This document shows positions 32,226 through 40,329 of a DNA stretch of 64,000 bases, in pieces. Both the position numbers and the translations under genes were made by a program. The DNA is from Streptomyces umbrinus (GTDB lineage Bacteria > Actinomycetota > Actinomycetes > Streptomycetales > Streptomycetaceae): positions 9,163 to 73,162 of the forward strand of contig NZ_JAUSZI010000003.1 of the NCBI RefSeq assembly GCF_030817415.1, given 5' to 3'. Position 1 is the first letter of the stretch; each line of letters starts with the position of its first letter. Under the pieces are notes generated by a model, which made no database searches, was not told the origin of the DNA, and saw only the letters and a program-made list of their open reading frames with translations.

Positions 32226-32588
32226 ACGGGCAGCGCGGGCGAGATCGTCCCGCTGTCCACCCTCACCCACGAACTGGGCGGCGGCGCCGGCTGGCCGGCG
32301 GTCGGCGACTGGGAGACAGTCACCACCGACCTCGTGCAGCTCGTCCGCGCAGGGGAGCGCGACGCTCTCAGCCTGGGCCTGCCCGAGATCGCGCGCGCCC
32401 TCATCATCACCGGGCCGCACAGCCAGGTGCGTGCCTTCGACGCCGCAGCCGACCAGTTCATCACCTACGGGCCCGAGGAGCGCGCCGCCGTCCTGGCCGA
32501 GGTTGACAGGTTCCTCACCGGCCTCATATCCGAGCTGGAGCTCTGGCCGGGAGACGGTCTGCTGCCCCCGCTCTTCCCGCAGGCGTAA
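32226..32588 (+). pseudogene. Headless copy of the C-terminal domain of the 160-1,614 gene
   Basis: The frame GEIVPLSTLTHELGGG, GDWETVTTDLVQLVRAGE, SLGLPEIARALIITGP, WPGDGLLP matches residues of the 0.2-1.6 kb protein at about 80 percent by eye, running to its C-terminus. The sequence upstream of 32,226 is unrelated and no start codon precedes the conserved block in a sensible position; an internal GTG near 32,334 could give 84 residues. I read it as a recombination fragment. Confidence 0.7.
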
Positions 32589-32685
32589 GTGCCTGTTCCG
32601 GATGCAGTCATGACATGGTGGCGGCCGTGACGCGTTGGCGAACGGCTGGTTCTTGACGCGTGCGGCCAGTGCCTCGGGAAGGAAC

Positions 32686-33351
32686 ATGATGAAGCTTCTC
32701 CTCACCGACTCCGGTATCAAGAACGCGAGCATCCAGGAGGCGCTGGTCGACCTCCTGGGTAAGCCGATCGCCGAGTCCAGTGCGCTCTGCATTCCCACCG
32801 CGGGTTATGGGGGCCCCGGCGCCGATCCGGGCGGGCCGTGGCGGTTCATCAGCGGACGGTCCCCCAGTCCCATGACCGAGCTGGGGTGGAAGTCGGTGGG
32901 CGTGTTGGAGCTCACCGCGCTGCCCAGCATCGACGAGGCGCGCTGGGTGTCCTGGGTCCGGGAGGCCGATGTTCTGCTGGTCAATGGGGGTGACGCGCTG
33001 TATCTGTGCCACTGGATGAGGGAGTCCGGGCTGGCTGATCTCCTGCCGTCGCTGCCCGACACGGTCTATGTGGGACTCAGCGCCGGGAGCTTGGTGATGA
33101 CCCCCCGCATCGGGGAGGACTTGGTGGGCTGGAAGCCGCCCACCGGAGGCGACAGCGCGCTGGGCGTGGTTGATTTTTCGATCTTCCCGCACCTGGATCA
33201 TCCGGCTTGTCCGGAGAACACCATGGCCGAGGCCGAGCGATGGGCGGCCGGGATGGCGGGTCCGGCGTATGCGATTGACGAGCAGACCGCCATCAAGGTG
33301 GCCGAGGGCGCCGTCGAAGTGGTCTCCGAGGGCTGCTGGAAGTTGTTTTAG
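32686..33351 (+). CDS. Peptidase E-like / class I glutamine amidotransferase-like protein
   Basis: The product has 221 residues from ATG 32,686; the neighbouring ATG 32,689 is equally good, and GGAAGG precedes both. KLLLTDSGIKN opens the fold, and VREADVLLVNGGDALYLC forms the characteristic nucleotide-free Rossmann strand. VGLSAGSLVM holds the nucleophile Ser in the GxSAG elbow, and FSIFPHLDHP supplies the likely His. Relatives are peptidase E (dipeptidyl Asp-specific) and the type 1 GATase-like family. It is probably cytoplasmic, with no linked genes. Confidence 0.75.
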   Translation: MMKLLLTDSGIKNASIQEALVDLLGKPIAESSALCIPTAGYGGPGADPGGPWRFISGRSPSPMTELGWKSVGVLELTALPSIDEARWVSWVREADVLLVNGGDALYLCHWMRESGLADLLPSLPDTVYVGLSAGSLVMTPRIGEDLVGWKPPTGGDSALGVVDFSIFPHLDHPACPENTMAEAERWAAGMAGPAYAIDEQTAIKVAEGAVEVVSEGCWKLF

Positions 33352-33453
33352 TACTTCCGCCTCTTGAACAGCGCGGTGCCATGGGAGCGTGGGCCCCTAC
33401 TTGGGTCTCCGGGCGCTCTGGGTGGAGATGGTGGTCACCGTCTCCAAGAGGGG

Positions 33454-33790
33454 TCAGTCCTGTTGGGCTTCGCGGGCGGGAGGCTGTCTGCTCCTGCGGG
33501 AGGTTCGGCGGGTGATACGCCTGGTCATCAGCGTGATCCCGGCCCAGGTGATCAGTGATTCCGAGCGCTGGATGAGCCGTTCGTAGTCCCGGGCGTGACG
33601 GCGGGCGTGCCTGATCCAGGCGAGCGGTCTCTCGACCACCCAGCGGCGTGGCAGGATCACGAACCCGCTGGCGTCCTTCGGCCGGCTTACGGTCCTGAGG
33701 GTGAGATCGAGGTGCGCTTTGGCCCAGGTCACGAGCTTTCCGGCATAGCCGGAGTCGGCCCAGACGATACGACATCCGCCATCGCGTGGA
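33454..33790 (-). pseudogene. IS5-family transposase, C-terminal fragment
   Basis: The minus-strand frame reads ADSGYAGKLVTWAK, FVILPRRWVVERPLAWI, RDYERL and LMTRRITRR. This is the last third of an IS5-type DDE transposase, including the catalytic Glu region. The 5' part is missing beyond about 33,790. It is related to, but clearly different from, the intact IS5-type transposase at 11,074. No inverted repeats were found. Confidence 0.75.
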
Positions 33791-33953
33791 GCAAGTCGAC
33801 GAGTCGGCCGGACCGTTCGGCGGCCCGCCGCTCAAGGAGTAGCGGATCGGCCCACACCACGGCGCCCCCAGACCACAGTCTGAGGGCGCCGATTTCCTGG
33901 CCTCGTCTACCCGTTCTGGGCGGGGTGCCTTGCGAGCGCGGGCAGCTTCCATC

Positions 33954-34847
33954 TCACAGGTCGGTCCATGGGCAGAGCTCGCCCCCAACCAGCGGCGCCC
34001 ATACTGACCCGCTGGGACCGAGATGCTCGATGTCTTCCAGGACCGCGGCTCCCAGCTGAACCTCGCGGGCGAGGGCCGCGACGAGCGGGTGTTGGGCGAC
34101 CATTGCCTGCAGATCGCTGATCCTGTTTCCCAGCCTGGGCCGGGAGGCGCCGGTGAGGACGAAAAGCAGGCGGGGGAAGAGCGGGTACCACTTGAGCCAG
34201 GCCGGGCCGGTGGAGGTGGGCCTGCGGCGGCCGACGGGCTGGGCCTCGTACTGGAAGAGCCGGGCGTAGTCGATCAGTTTCACGGCCAGGCGCTCGCTGC
34301 TCATGGTGGTGCGGTCGACTTCTACGAACGCGCGCAGCTTCCGCCGGTGTTGGCCGTCGATGACGGTGTAGTGCATGACAGCGTCGGCCACAAGCCGTTC
34401 TCCCTCACCCAGGGGATGGGATACCTCGGGGGTCCAGTCCCACGGGCCGTGCTCGTGTCCGAGCCGGCGGGCGTCTGCCGCAAAGGCGAGGTGGGCGCGT
34501 ACGACGGTGAGTGTGTGCGGCGTCTTCAGCGAGGCCGCTGTTGCGGAGTTGATCGGGTACGGAGGCCGGCCCCGCAGGGCTGGGAAGTCCCGCGTCAGGC
34601 GGGCACCCTCGCCCGTGAGGTACCAGGCGCGGGTGCGGTTGGACTGGGGCAGCACCGTGTAGTCGACGAGACCCTTCTGCCGCAGCTTGTTCAGTGGGGT
34701 GGAGACGGTCTGGCGGGCGGCGTTCGGCCGCAGCAGATCGTGGAGTTGGCTGGTGGTGGCCATCCGGTGCTGGGCGAGCGCGGACAGAAGCTGATGGGGC
34801 AGCGGCTCGTCGGGCCTGGGAGTGTACGACGCAGCGGTAGCGGCCAC
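33954..34847 (-). CDS. Replication-relaxation family protein
   Basis: The product has 297 residues from GTG 34,847, chosen for GAAGGG six bases upstream. The N-terminal winged helix (LLSALAQHRMATTSQLHDLLRP, QTVSTPLNKLRQKGLVDY, RAWYLTGEGARL) is typical of the replication-relaxation family of Streptomyces plasmids. The C-terminal part has an endonuclease-like look (FVEVDRTTMSSERLAVKLIDYARLFQYE, WLKWYPLFPRLLFVLTG). Members occur with conjugation and replication genes of plasmids and integrative elements. The heptamer array at 34,936-35,016 lies directly upstream and could be its binding site. Confidence 0.75.
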   Translation of the reverse strand: MAATAASYTPRPDEPLPHQLLSALAQHRMATTSQLHDLLRPNAARQTVSTPLNKLRQKGLVDYTVLPQSNRTRAWYLTGEGARLTRDFPALRGRPPYPINSATAASLKTPHTLTVVRAHLAFAADARRLGHEHGPWDWTPEVSHPLGEGERLVADAVMHYTVIDGQHRRKLRAFVEVDRTTMSSERLAVKLIDYARLFQYEAQPVGRRRPTSTGPAWLKWYPLFPRLLFVLTGASRPRLGNRISDLQAMVAQHPLVAALAREVQLGAAVLEDIEHLGPSGSVWAPLVGGELCPWTDL

Positions 34848-34935
34848 CGGTGTCCCTTCTTGGCGGGAGACATGGTCGAACTCCCAGGTCGAAGCGGAGT
34901 GTTGATGTTCTTGAGGAAACCCGCCGCCCCCGACC

Positions 34936-35016
34936 CGACCACCGACCACGACGCCCCAACCATGGTCACGATGGGGACACAGAGGGCGTGGTCGGGCCCG
35001 TGGTCGGCCCGACCAC
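34936..35016. repeat. Five GTGGTCG / CGACCAC heptamers (possible iterons or operator)
   Basis: CGACCAC occurs at 34,936, 34,943 and 35,010, and GTGGTCG at 34,988 and 35,000. The array lies about 90 bp upstream of the replication-relaxation start, in an intergenic region. The mix of direct and inverted copies suits a protein-binding array: an operator, partition site or origin iterons. Confidence 0.6.
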
Positions 35017-35427
35017 GGGCTGGGCGCTGCTGCGCGGTGCGCCCTTGACGGCGATGGTCAGCTGACCCGTCCGGGGCGGGAGAGCCTGCCCGGATCCCGG
35101 AGGACGACGAGACGCCGCCGTACTGAGCTGGTGCCGCCGGATCGGGATGGATCGGGGGAGCCCCGCCAAACTGACGGAAGGTCGGTTCAGGGTCTGGTGC
35201 CTGGAATACCTCGGGTGCACCGCCGCCAGCTTTTGGTCGGTCGGGCGTGGCTGGCATCGTGTATGCCGCGTGCGCCGAGGACCTTCACTCGCTTGATCCG
35301 GCAGTGGTGCCGGTCGACGCTGGCGAGGAGAGGGGATCCCTGCACCGCTGCGTCAGCGCACTCGGGCAGTGGAACGGGGCGAAAGGGCCTCAAAACCTGC
35401 CGGGCAAGGGCTGACGGTCGAAGAGAG

Positions 35428-35488
35428 CGATGGCCGGCCCGGGATCCGAGGATCCCGGTGGGAGGTTGACAGCCTCCCCCGGCCATCG
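35428..35488. other. Predicted three-way-junction structure (ncRNA, origin or terminator element)
   Basis: A 10-bp outer stem, CGATGGCCGG at 35,428-35,437 with CCGGCCATCG at 35,479-35,488, encloses two adjacent hairpins. The first is CCGGGATCC-GA-GGATCCCGG at 35,439-35,458, the second GGGAGG-TTGACAG-CCTCCC at 35,460-35,478. All stems are perfect. It lies about 100 bp beyond the stop of the DNA-binding protein gene. The rest of 34,848-35,591 shows no convincing gene. Confidence 0.65.
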
Positions 35489-35591
35489 GCCGACACACCC
35501 GGCCCGCCGGGGTCACACGAAGGAAACCCACAGCCGGGTGCCGTACATCGTCAGGATAGCGGCGGCATGGCGCTACCTGCGTTCTTGTGTG

Positions 35592-36596
35592 TCAGTCCGC
35601 CTGCAGGGTGCCGCGGGCCTCATCGATCGTCTTCTTCCACGCGACGGCGCTGCCGTGGCCGGGATGGGACTCGGCCAGGACCTCGATGGTGACCGCGCCC
35701 GGGTCTGCGGCCGTACGCAGAGCATGCACGGCTGCCTCCATGCGGCGCTCGCCGAGTTCGGAACTGGTGGGGACCTGCTGGCGGGCATGTGCGAGAGCGA
35801 TGACCCGCCGGCGCTTGTAGCGGTTGCTGGTCAGGCCCCGGTCGCTGCGGAGGACGTCGTCCGGCCTGGCGAGCTCGGGCAGGATGCCGCGGGCGATGGC
35901 CCGGTTGAGCTCCAGGTGGCTGCTGTAGCCGAGCATCGGCGCAGCCTGCTTGGTGTCGAGCAGCTCCTCCGGGTCTCCGTCCTCGGCCGGAGCGGCCGCC
36001 TGCGTGCGGGATTTGCTCTGGGTGTTGCCCGGGCCGGGGCGCTGGCCGATCCAGTCGGCGACGGTGCCCAGGTACCAGGAGCGGCGAAGACGGCCGGCTT
36101 CGGTGGTCTCGGCGACATCGGGCTCGGGGAAATATCCGGGCCGGTCCTGCAGCCAGCCGAGCAGGGTCACGGTCCGCTTGTGGCCGAGCACCTTGGCCAC
36201 CTCTGACGTTGACATCAACCGGCCGCGGGGGCCGGTGAGCAGGCTGTGGCGGACAGAGGACTGTGGCGCCTTTGCCGCGCGGTAGGCCGTCAGGAAGGGG
36301 CCGATGGTGCCGCGCTTCCACCGGCGGCGCCGGCCCTCGATCGCGTCCGGCTCCGGGCATCCGGTGGTGGTGCGGTCCCGGTACAGCTCGCTCAGGCGCG
36401 AGGGGCTGAGGCCGAACTCGTCGTGGATCTGCTTGGAGTCCAGGAGTTCGTTCTCGTCGGTGCCGGTCATCGTCTTCCTCCAGGAAGGCGTGGTGAGGGG
36501 CGAAGGGCCGCGCGAGCTGGATGCGCGGAAGGCGGGGAGGTCGCCGCCGCCGGCAGCGGTGGGTGTGTGTATCTGGCGGGTGCTGTCAGCCTGCAT
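35592..36596 (-). CDS. DNA-binding protein with three repeated helix-turn-helix-like units
   Basis: The product has 334 residues from ATG 36,596, behind an excellent AAAGGAGGTCACC site. ATG 36,470, with GGAGGAAG, is an equally good internal start that removes a low-complexity leader of 42 residues. Three related segments (LLDSKQIHDEFGLSPSRLSELYRDR; STSEVAKVLGHKRTVTLLGWLQDRPG; LLDTKQAAPMLGYSSHLELNRAIARG) look like excisionase/MerR-type helix-turn-helix units, each followed by a Trp/Pro-rich wing (WKRGTIGPFL, WYLGTVADWIG). It is driven by the first copy of the shared promoter at 36,665. It may be the regulator of that promoter family or an origin-binding protein; neither is shown. Confidence 0.7.
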   Translation of the reverse strand: MQADSTRQIHTPTAAGGGDLPAFRASSSRGPSPLTTPSWRKTMTGTDENELLDSKQIHDEFGLSPSRLSELYRDRTTTGCPEPDAIEGRRRRWKRGTIGPFLTAYRAAKAPQSSVRHSLLTGPRGRLMSTSEVAKVLGHKRTVTLLGWLQDRPGYFPEPDVAETTEAGRLRRSWYLGTVADWIGQRPGPGNTQSKSRTQAAAPAEDGDPEELLDTKQAAPMLGYSSHLELNRAIARGILPELARPDDVLRSDRGLTSNRYKRRRVIALAHARQQVPTSSELGERRMEAAVHALRTAADPGAVTIEVLAESHPGHGSAVAWKKTIDEARGTLQAD

Positions 36597-36930
36597 GATG
36601 GTGACCTCCTTTCGGTCGGTGTGCGATCTCGGTTGGCCGCTGCGAACTGCGCCGGCGCCGATAGTTCGATACTAGATACAGTCTGCTGTGGTTGGCAAGC
36701 TGCGGATCCGAGATTTTCTCCCTCTGGGAGTGTGGAACGCGGGTGTGGGTGCTGCCTGCCCCGCCGGACACCTGCGATCCGAGCAGATCGTACGAGGTCA
36801 GGACAGGTGTACTGGGCGGGTGGTGGGTAGAACGAACCAACACGGCTTCTCCGGGGGAAGTAGTACAGGGCGGTGAGCCTGGAGCCCCGCCGACGGGCAG
36901 GGCTCCCTCGTGCAGGGGGCGGTGAGACCC
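36597..36930. other. Promoter region and convergent intergenic segment
   Basis: It holds the first shared promoter at 36,665-36,698. The remaining 230 bp up to the Mom-family stop at 36,931 show no gene. Confidence 0.5.
36665..36698 (-). promoter_or_regulatory. Shared promoter, copy 1 (DNA-binding protein)
   Basis: On the minus strand: -35 TTGCCA (36,693-36,698), 18-bp spacer, -10 TAGTAT, inside the conserved core TATCTAGTATCGAA (36,665-36,678). About 70 bp upstream of ATG 36,596. Confidence 0.85.
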
Positions 36931-37827
36931 TCAGGTCGCCGGCGGCTCGAGGTCGGGACCTTTGGGATACGGCCTTCGAGCCGGGAGGCCGAGCTTGATC
37001 TGCTCTCGCTCGCGGCGGGTGCGGCCGAGCCGGAACACATAGCGGTGTGCGCCGCGGTGCCGGAGGTTGCGGGCGCCGATCGCGGTCAGGGCCTCGCGCA
37101 GCCACAGGGCCGGGTCGCTGCCGGGCCGCAGCCGCGGAGCGCCGAGCGCGGTGAGCTGGGCGGCGGCGTACTCGCAGCCCTGTTCTTGGCGGCGGATCTT
37201 CTGGGCCGCGCGGTCGTGGAACACGGTGCCGTTCGGCAGCAGCTTCACCGTGCGGGCGGTTGCACGGCCGGCGTACACCGCGTTCGTCGCGGCGTAGATC
37301 GTCCCGACGTGCCCGGGCATGACCAGAGTGCCTGAGGCGGTCCGGCGCGGCACAGGGTCGGCGAACGAGACCACGCCGCGCACGCCTGCAGCGAGCAGGG
37401 CGTCGAAGCAGCGGGCGAGGAACCACGACTCGGAATTTCCGGGGCACTCATCGAGGAGAACGAACCGCAGGCACACCAAGGACTCGGCGTAGGGCCGAAG
37501 TTGCGGCAGGGGGTTCGTCAGCACGGCCTCACTGACCGGGACCCCGAACACGGCGACACCACTCAGCCGTCGCTCACCCGTGCTGGTTTCGTACAGGGCA
37601 AGTCGCTGGGTGGCCGCCGGGTAGGGGCCGGAGTAGTGGTGGGTGATCACGAATTTCTCCGCCTGCGCCTCGTCGAGCGGGGCGACTTCGTAGCGGCGGG
37701 CGTCGAAGCCGCCGTCCCGGACGTGCAGCCAGGAGTGCGTGCGTTCGCGCCACCGCTGGCACCATGGCGACGCGGTCGGTATCTCCTGCAGGTCCTCGAA
37801 CGGCAGGGTCTCCTGGACCGGGAACAT
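36931..37827 (-). CDS. Mom-family DNA modification protein (adenine methylcarbamoylation-like)
   Basis: The product has 298 residues from ATG 37,827, which overlaps the stop of the Cys-rich gene as TGATG. Recognisable Mom-family features are FVITHHYSGPYP (residues 59-70), LVCLRFVLLDECPGNSESWFLARCFDALL (118-145), VVSFADPVPRR (152-162), GHVGTIYAATNAVYAGR (172-188), and DRAAQKIRRQEQG near 205-217. In phage Mu, Mom is a GNAT-fold enzyme converting adenine in DNA to N6-carbamoylmethyladenine, which blocks restriction. The same chemistry here is inference. It is the last gene of the TGT-like/Cys-rich/Mom string. Confidence 0.75.
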   Translation of the reverse strand: MFPVQETLPFEDLQEIPTASPWCQRWRERTHSWLHVRDGGFDARRYEVAPLDEAQAEKFVITHHYSGPYPAATQRLALYETSTGERRLSGVAVFGVPVSEAVLTNPLPQLRPYAESLVCLRFVLLDECPGNSESWFLARCFDALLAAGVRGVVSFADPVPRRTASGTLVMPGHVGTIYAATNAVYAGRATARTVKLLPNGTVFHDRAAQKIRRQEQGCEYAAAQLTALGAPRLRPGSDPALWLREALTAIGARNLRHRGAHRYVFRLGRTRREREQIKLGLPARRPYPKGPDLEPPAT

Positions 37828-38344
37828 CACGGCGCATCCCCGTCCCAGCGCTCCTCTGGGCCGCTTGCGAAGAGGATGAGCTGACCCTCCGGGCCCGGAG
37901 CAGGCCCGTGTGCGGGCACGGCCCGCTGGGCGGCAGGAGGCTGCCCGGGTGGGTCCGTGCCGGCGGTCTCCTCGACGTCCGTCGGGTGGGTGCAGGGGCA
38001 GATCCACCGGCAGGGACGCTGGCCCGGTCCGTACCGGATCACGGCGACGACGAAACCGCGCCGGTCCGTGATGGTGCCGACGGCCTCGTCGACGCGAGGG
38101 CCGTCAGCGCTGACGCACTTGTCGTGCTGACCGGTGACGCAGGGGTGGCAGGTTCCGGCCTCGCACGAGCACCAGCGGTGGAAGCCGTGGGGGTAGGCGT
38201 CCTCGATCTTGCGCAGTGACTTCGTCCAGGCGTTCGCGGGACCCAGGCGCCTTCCTCCTCGCTCATGGGGGAGGACACAGTGGAGGGGGCGGGGTCGAGG
38301 ATGCCCAGGATCGAGGCGCCCACGAAGCGCAGCCAGGTCGTCAT
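37827..38344 (-). pseudogene. Cys-rich protein directly upstream of mom, with an apparent frameshift
   Basis: ATG 38,344 overlaps the TGT-like stop (ATGA) and reads MTTWLRFVGASILGILDPAP. Near 38,232-38,243 the protein-like sequence continues in another frame (ANAWTKSLRKIEDAYPHGFHRWC), as if one base were missing. It then runs to TGA 37,827, which overlaps the mom start. The downstream part is Cys-rich (HRWCSCEAGTCHPC, HDKC, CRWICPC), suggesting zinc binding. In phage Mu the small zinc protein Com overlaps and activates translation of mom, so a Com-like role is conceivable but unproven; this protein is larger. The frameshift may be a sequencing error, a true lesion, or programmed. Confidence 0.55.
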
Positions 38345-38973
38345 ACAGAGTCTCCGAACAGGGTGGGGATGGCCCGGAGTTCGTTCATCCAGGCCAGGAG
38401 GCGGGGGAGGTTGGTGTCGGGCCCGAAGGCGAGGTAGGTGCCGTCGCAGCTGGCGCAGCCGAAGGCCTGCGCGATGCGCAGCCGCCGACGGGAGTTGACA
38501 CGGCCCATGTGGACGGCCAGTCCGCGCTCGCGGGCCTCAAGAGCCAGGCCGTGGGCGGCCGGGCCGGTCTTCCAGGCCGTGGTGCCAGCGAGGAACAGCA
38601 CGTCGAAGGAGCCCCAGGGGATGAGACCGTGCTCGCTGCCGTCCTGGGCGGCGAAGGCGACCGGGATGCCCAGGGTGCGGATCCGCGCCAGCCACGGCAC
38701 CGACTTGGCGAGGGTTGCCGCGGCGTCCATGGGGACGTCGGGGGCCACGGCCCACAGGCAGCGGTCCGGGCCGTAGCGGTCGACGGTCGCCTTCAGCCAG
38801 GCGGACCAGAGCCCGGTGCCGGGCCAGCCCTTGCCGAACTTGCCGTTGTCGCAGGCGTACAGGGCGCCGGGCGGGATCACGTTGCCCTGGGCCGGGGTCG
38901 TCATGCAGGCCAGCAGTCCGGCCTGCATGGCAGCCCGTACGTCAGCGCCGGACGGCGTCGCGAGGTACAGCAC
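38341..38973 (-). CDS. TGT-like TIM-barrel protein (possible DNA or RNA base exchange)
   Basis: The product is about 210 residues from GTG 38,973; the start is uncertain, since no ATG fits. Conserved-looking segments are LYLATPSG, YACDNGKFGKGWPG (Asp42), WAVAPDVP (Asp79), PVAFAAQDG (Asp111), FDVLFLAGTTAWK (Asp124), HMGRVNSRRRLRIA and CDGTYLAFGPDTNLPRLL. The pattern recalls tRNA-guanine transglycosylase-like proteins of actinophages, a superfamily that includes DpdA enzymes inserting 7-deazaguanines into DNA. The substrate is unknown. It is coupled to the Cys-rich and Mom-family genes by ATGA and TGATG overlaps, pointing to nucleic-acid modification. Confidence 0.6.
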   Translation of the reverse strand: MLYLATPSGADVRAAMQAGLLACMTTPAQGNVIPPGALYACDNGKFGKGWPGTGLWSAWLKATVDRYGPDRCLWAVAPDVPMDAAATLAKSVPWLARIRTLGIPVAFAAQDGSEHGLIPWGSFDVLFLAGTTAWKTGPAAHGLALEARERGLAVHMGRVNSRRRLRIAQAFGCASCDGTYLAFGPDTNLPRLLAWMNELRAIPTLFGDSV

Positions 38974-39044
38974 TGCGCGGGAGAAGGGGCGGATGAGCAG
39001 GGGATGGGTGCATGGCGGGTCGTTCCGAGTGAGGGGGCTTCGGT

Positions 39045-39584
39045 TCAGACGAGCGGGAGTTGGGCGGCCGAGCCCGCGGTCAGGGCGTGCCACTTCTGCT
39101 CGAAGTTCTTGTCCTGCTTGTTGATCACGCGGGCGGGGGCGGTGGCGAAGAGTTCCTCCGCCATCGGCCAGCCCTGTGCGCGGGGGCGGGCCCAGGCCTG
39201 GGCTCGCCCGTACACCGGGTCGTGCGCGGCGTCGACGTGGTGCCGCCCGGAGATGGAGATCAGCCGCCGGGCGAGCTGGTGTGGGCGGCCGAGGTCGATG
39301 CGCTCGGTGGAGCGCTTCACCGGGCGCCGCCTGCCGTCCTCGGACAGCAGGAACAGGCGGCGCACGTGGTAGAGCGCCCACGGCATGTCGAGCTCGCGCT
39401 CGAATGCCTCCAGGCACGCCCGGTCCCGCGGCTGGGTCGGGTCGAAGAGCTCCAGGAGGGTCTTGCGGCCGTAGGGCTTCGCGTTCGGGTTGAGGCTCAT
39501 CGCCGTGTACTCCAGGCGCAGCACCTCGCCGGCGATGTCCGGGTGGGAGCGCATGCGCTCCAGGTGGGCGGGCAGCGCGCCCAT
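39045..39584 (-). CDS. Unknown protein upstream of the TGT-like gene, possibly 5'-truncated
   Basis: The product has 179 residues from ATG 39,584. No family recognised. It is basic with a helical middle (CLEAFERELDMPWALYHVRRLFLLS), a KRSTERIDLGRPHQLARRLISISG segment and a C-terminus with NKQDKNFEQKWHAL. The coding signal seems to continue upstream only weakly, and AT-richer sequence begins near 39,600. The true start may therefore have been lost when the SMI1/recombinase segment entered. It is 72 bp upstream of the TGT-like gene. Confidence 0.55.
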   Translation of the reverse strand: MGALPAHLERMRSHPDIAGEVLRLEYTAMSLNPNAKPYGRKTLLELFDPTQPRDRACLEAFERELDMPWALYHVRRLFLLSEDGRRRPVKRSTERIDLGRPHQLARRLISISGRHHVDAAHDPVYGRAQAWARPRAQGWPMAEELFATAPARVINKQDKNFEQKWHALTAGSAAQLPLV

Positions 39585-39720
39585 GGAGGCGGGGAAGCGA
39601 CAAGTTATTGAGAATTGAGGCAGGGGTGTGACCTTTCTGGGGGGCAGGAAGATGCCAAGTGGCAGGTGGTAGTGCTGCAGCGCGCGGGGCGTTGTCACAG
39701 CGAGGTGGTATCCATGCCGC

Positions 39721-40281
39721 ATGAATATTGATCAAGCCGACCCTGCTGAGCTGGCGGTACTTCGTGCGGCTTTCGACGTCGATGACGGAGGCGGGTCGGC
39801 TCTTGGCTGGGAGGCAGTCCATGCCTTCGAGGCAGAACACGGGATCGTGCTGCCCGAGCCGTATCGGACCTTCGTCGCGGAGATAACGGACGGTTCGTAC
39901 TCCGGGCCGCCCGAGTACGGACTGCTGTCGGTGGCGGAAATGCCAGACGACTGGGGCGATGACGAGCAGGAACGCGACCTGAGCAAGCCGTTCCCGCTGG
40001 CGGAGACATGGATGTGGGAGGAAGACCCGGAGCAGTCCGAGGATGCCGACGAACTCCTTGAACAGGTCTACAACCACGGCTCGGTCGTGCTCGGCACCGA
40101 CGGGTGCGCGATGAACTGGCATCTCATCGTCACGGGAACTCACCGAGGGCACGTCTGGCTGATCAGCGACGTCGGTGCTGTCCCCTTCGGTGAGCAGTTC
40201 GGGTTCACCACTGCTGAGCCTGGCTTTGCTGGCTGGGTCCGCCATTGGGCGGCGAAGAAGCCCTGGTATGACGCTGCGTGA
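39721..40281 (+). CDS. SMI1/KNR4-family protein
   Basis: This 186-residue acidic protein has the family hallmarks: IDQADPAELAVLRAAF, then VHAFEAEHGIVLPEPYRTFVAEITDGS, YGLLSVAEM, and a C-terminus with GHVWLISDVGAVPF and GFAGWVRHW. SMI1/KNR4 proteins are frequent immunity proteins of contact-dependent or polymorphic toxins, but no toxin gene is next to it. It is the only plus-strand gene in the 36-63 kb block, and it sits with a truncated recombinase, so it is probably an insertion. Confidence 0.8.
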   Translation: MNIDQADPAELAVLRAAFDVDDGGGSALGWEAVHAFEAEHGIVLPEPYRTFVAEITDGSYSGPPEYGLLSVAEMPDDWGDDEQERDLSKPFPLAETWMWEEDPEQSEDADELLEQVYNHGSVVLGTDGCAMNWHLIVTGTHRGHVWLISDVGAVPFGEQFGFTTAEPGFAGWVRHWAAKKPWYDAA

Positions 40282-40329
40282 CTCTTCAGGAGTGCGGCCT
40301 GTGGTGGTCCTCTCCAGTTCCGATCGACT

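Noticed and set aside
37828..38007. N-terminal extension of the Mom-family protein
   Set aside because: This 60-residue extension lies in the wrong frame of the Cys-rich gene and is Arg/Pro-rich; the TGATG overlap supports ATG 37,827.
38974..40245. A 634-residue protein ending at 38,341
   Set aside because: Only the last 210 residues are protein-like; the upstream part overlaps the 39,045-39,584 gene and the SMI1 gene in wrong frames. The start was placed at GTG 38,973.
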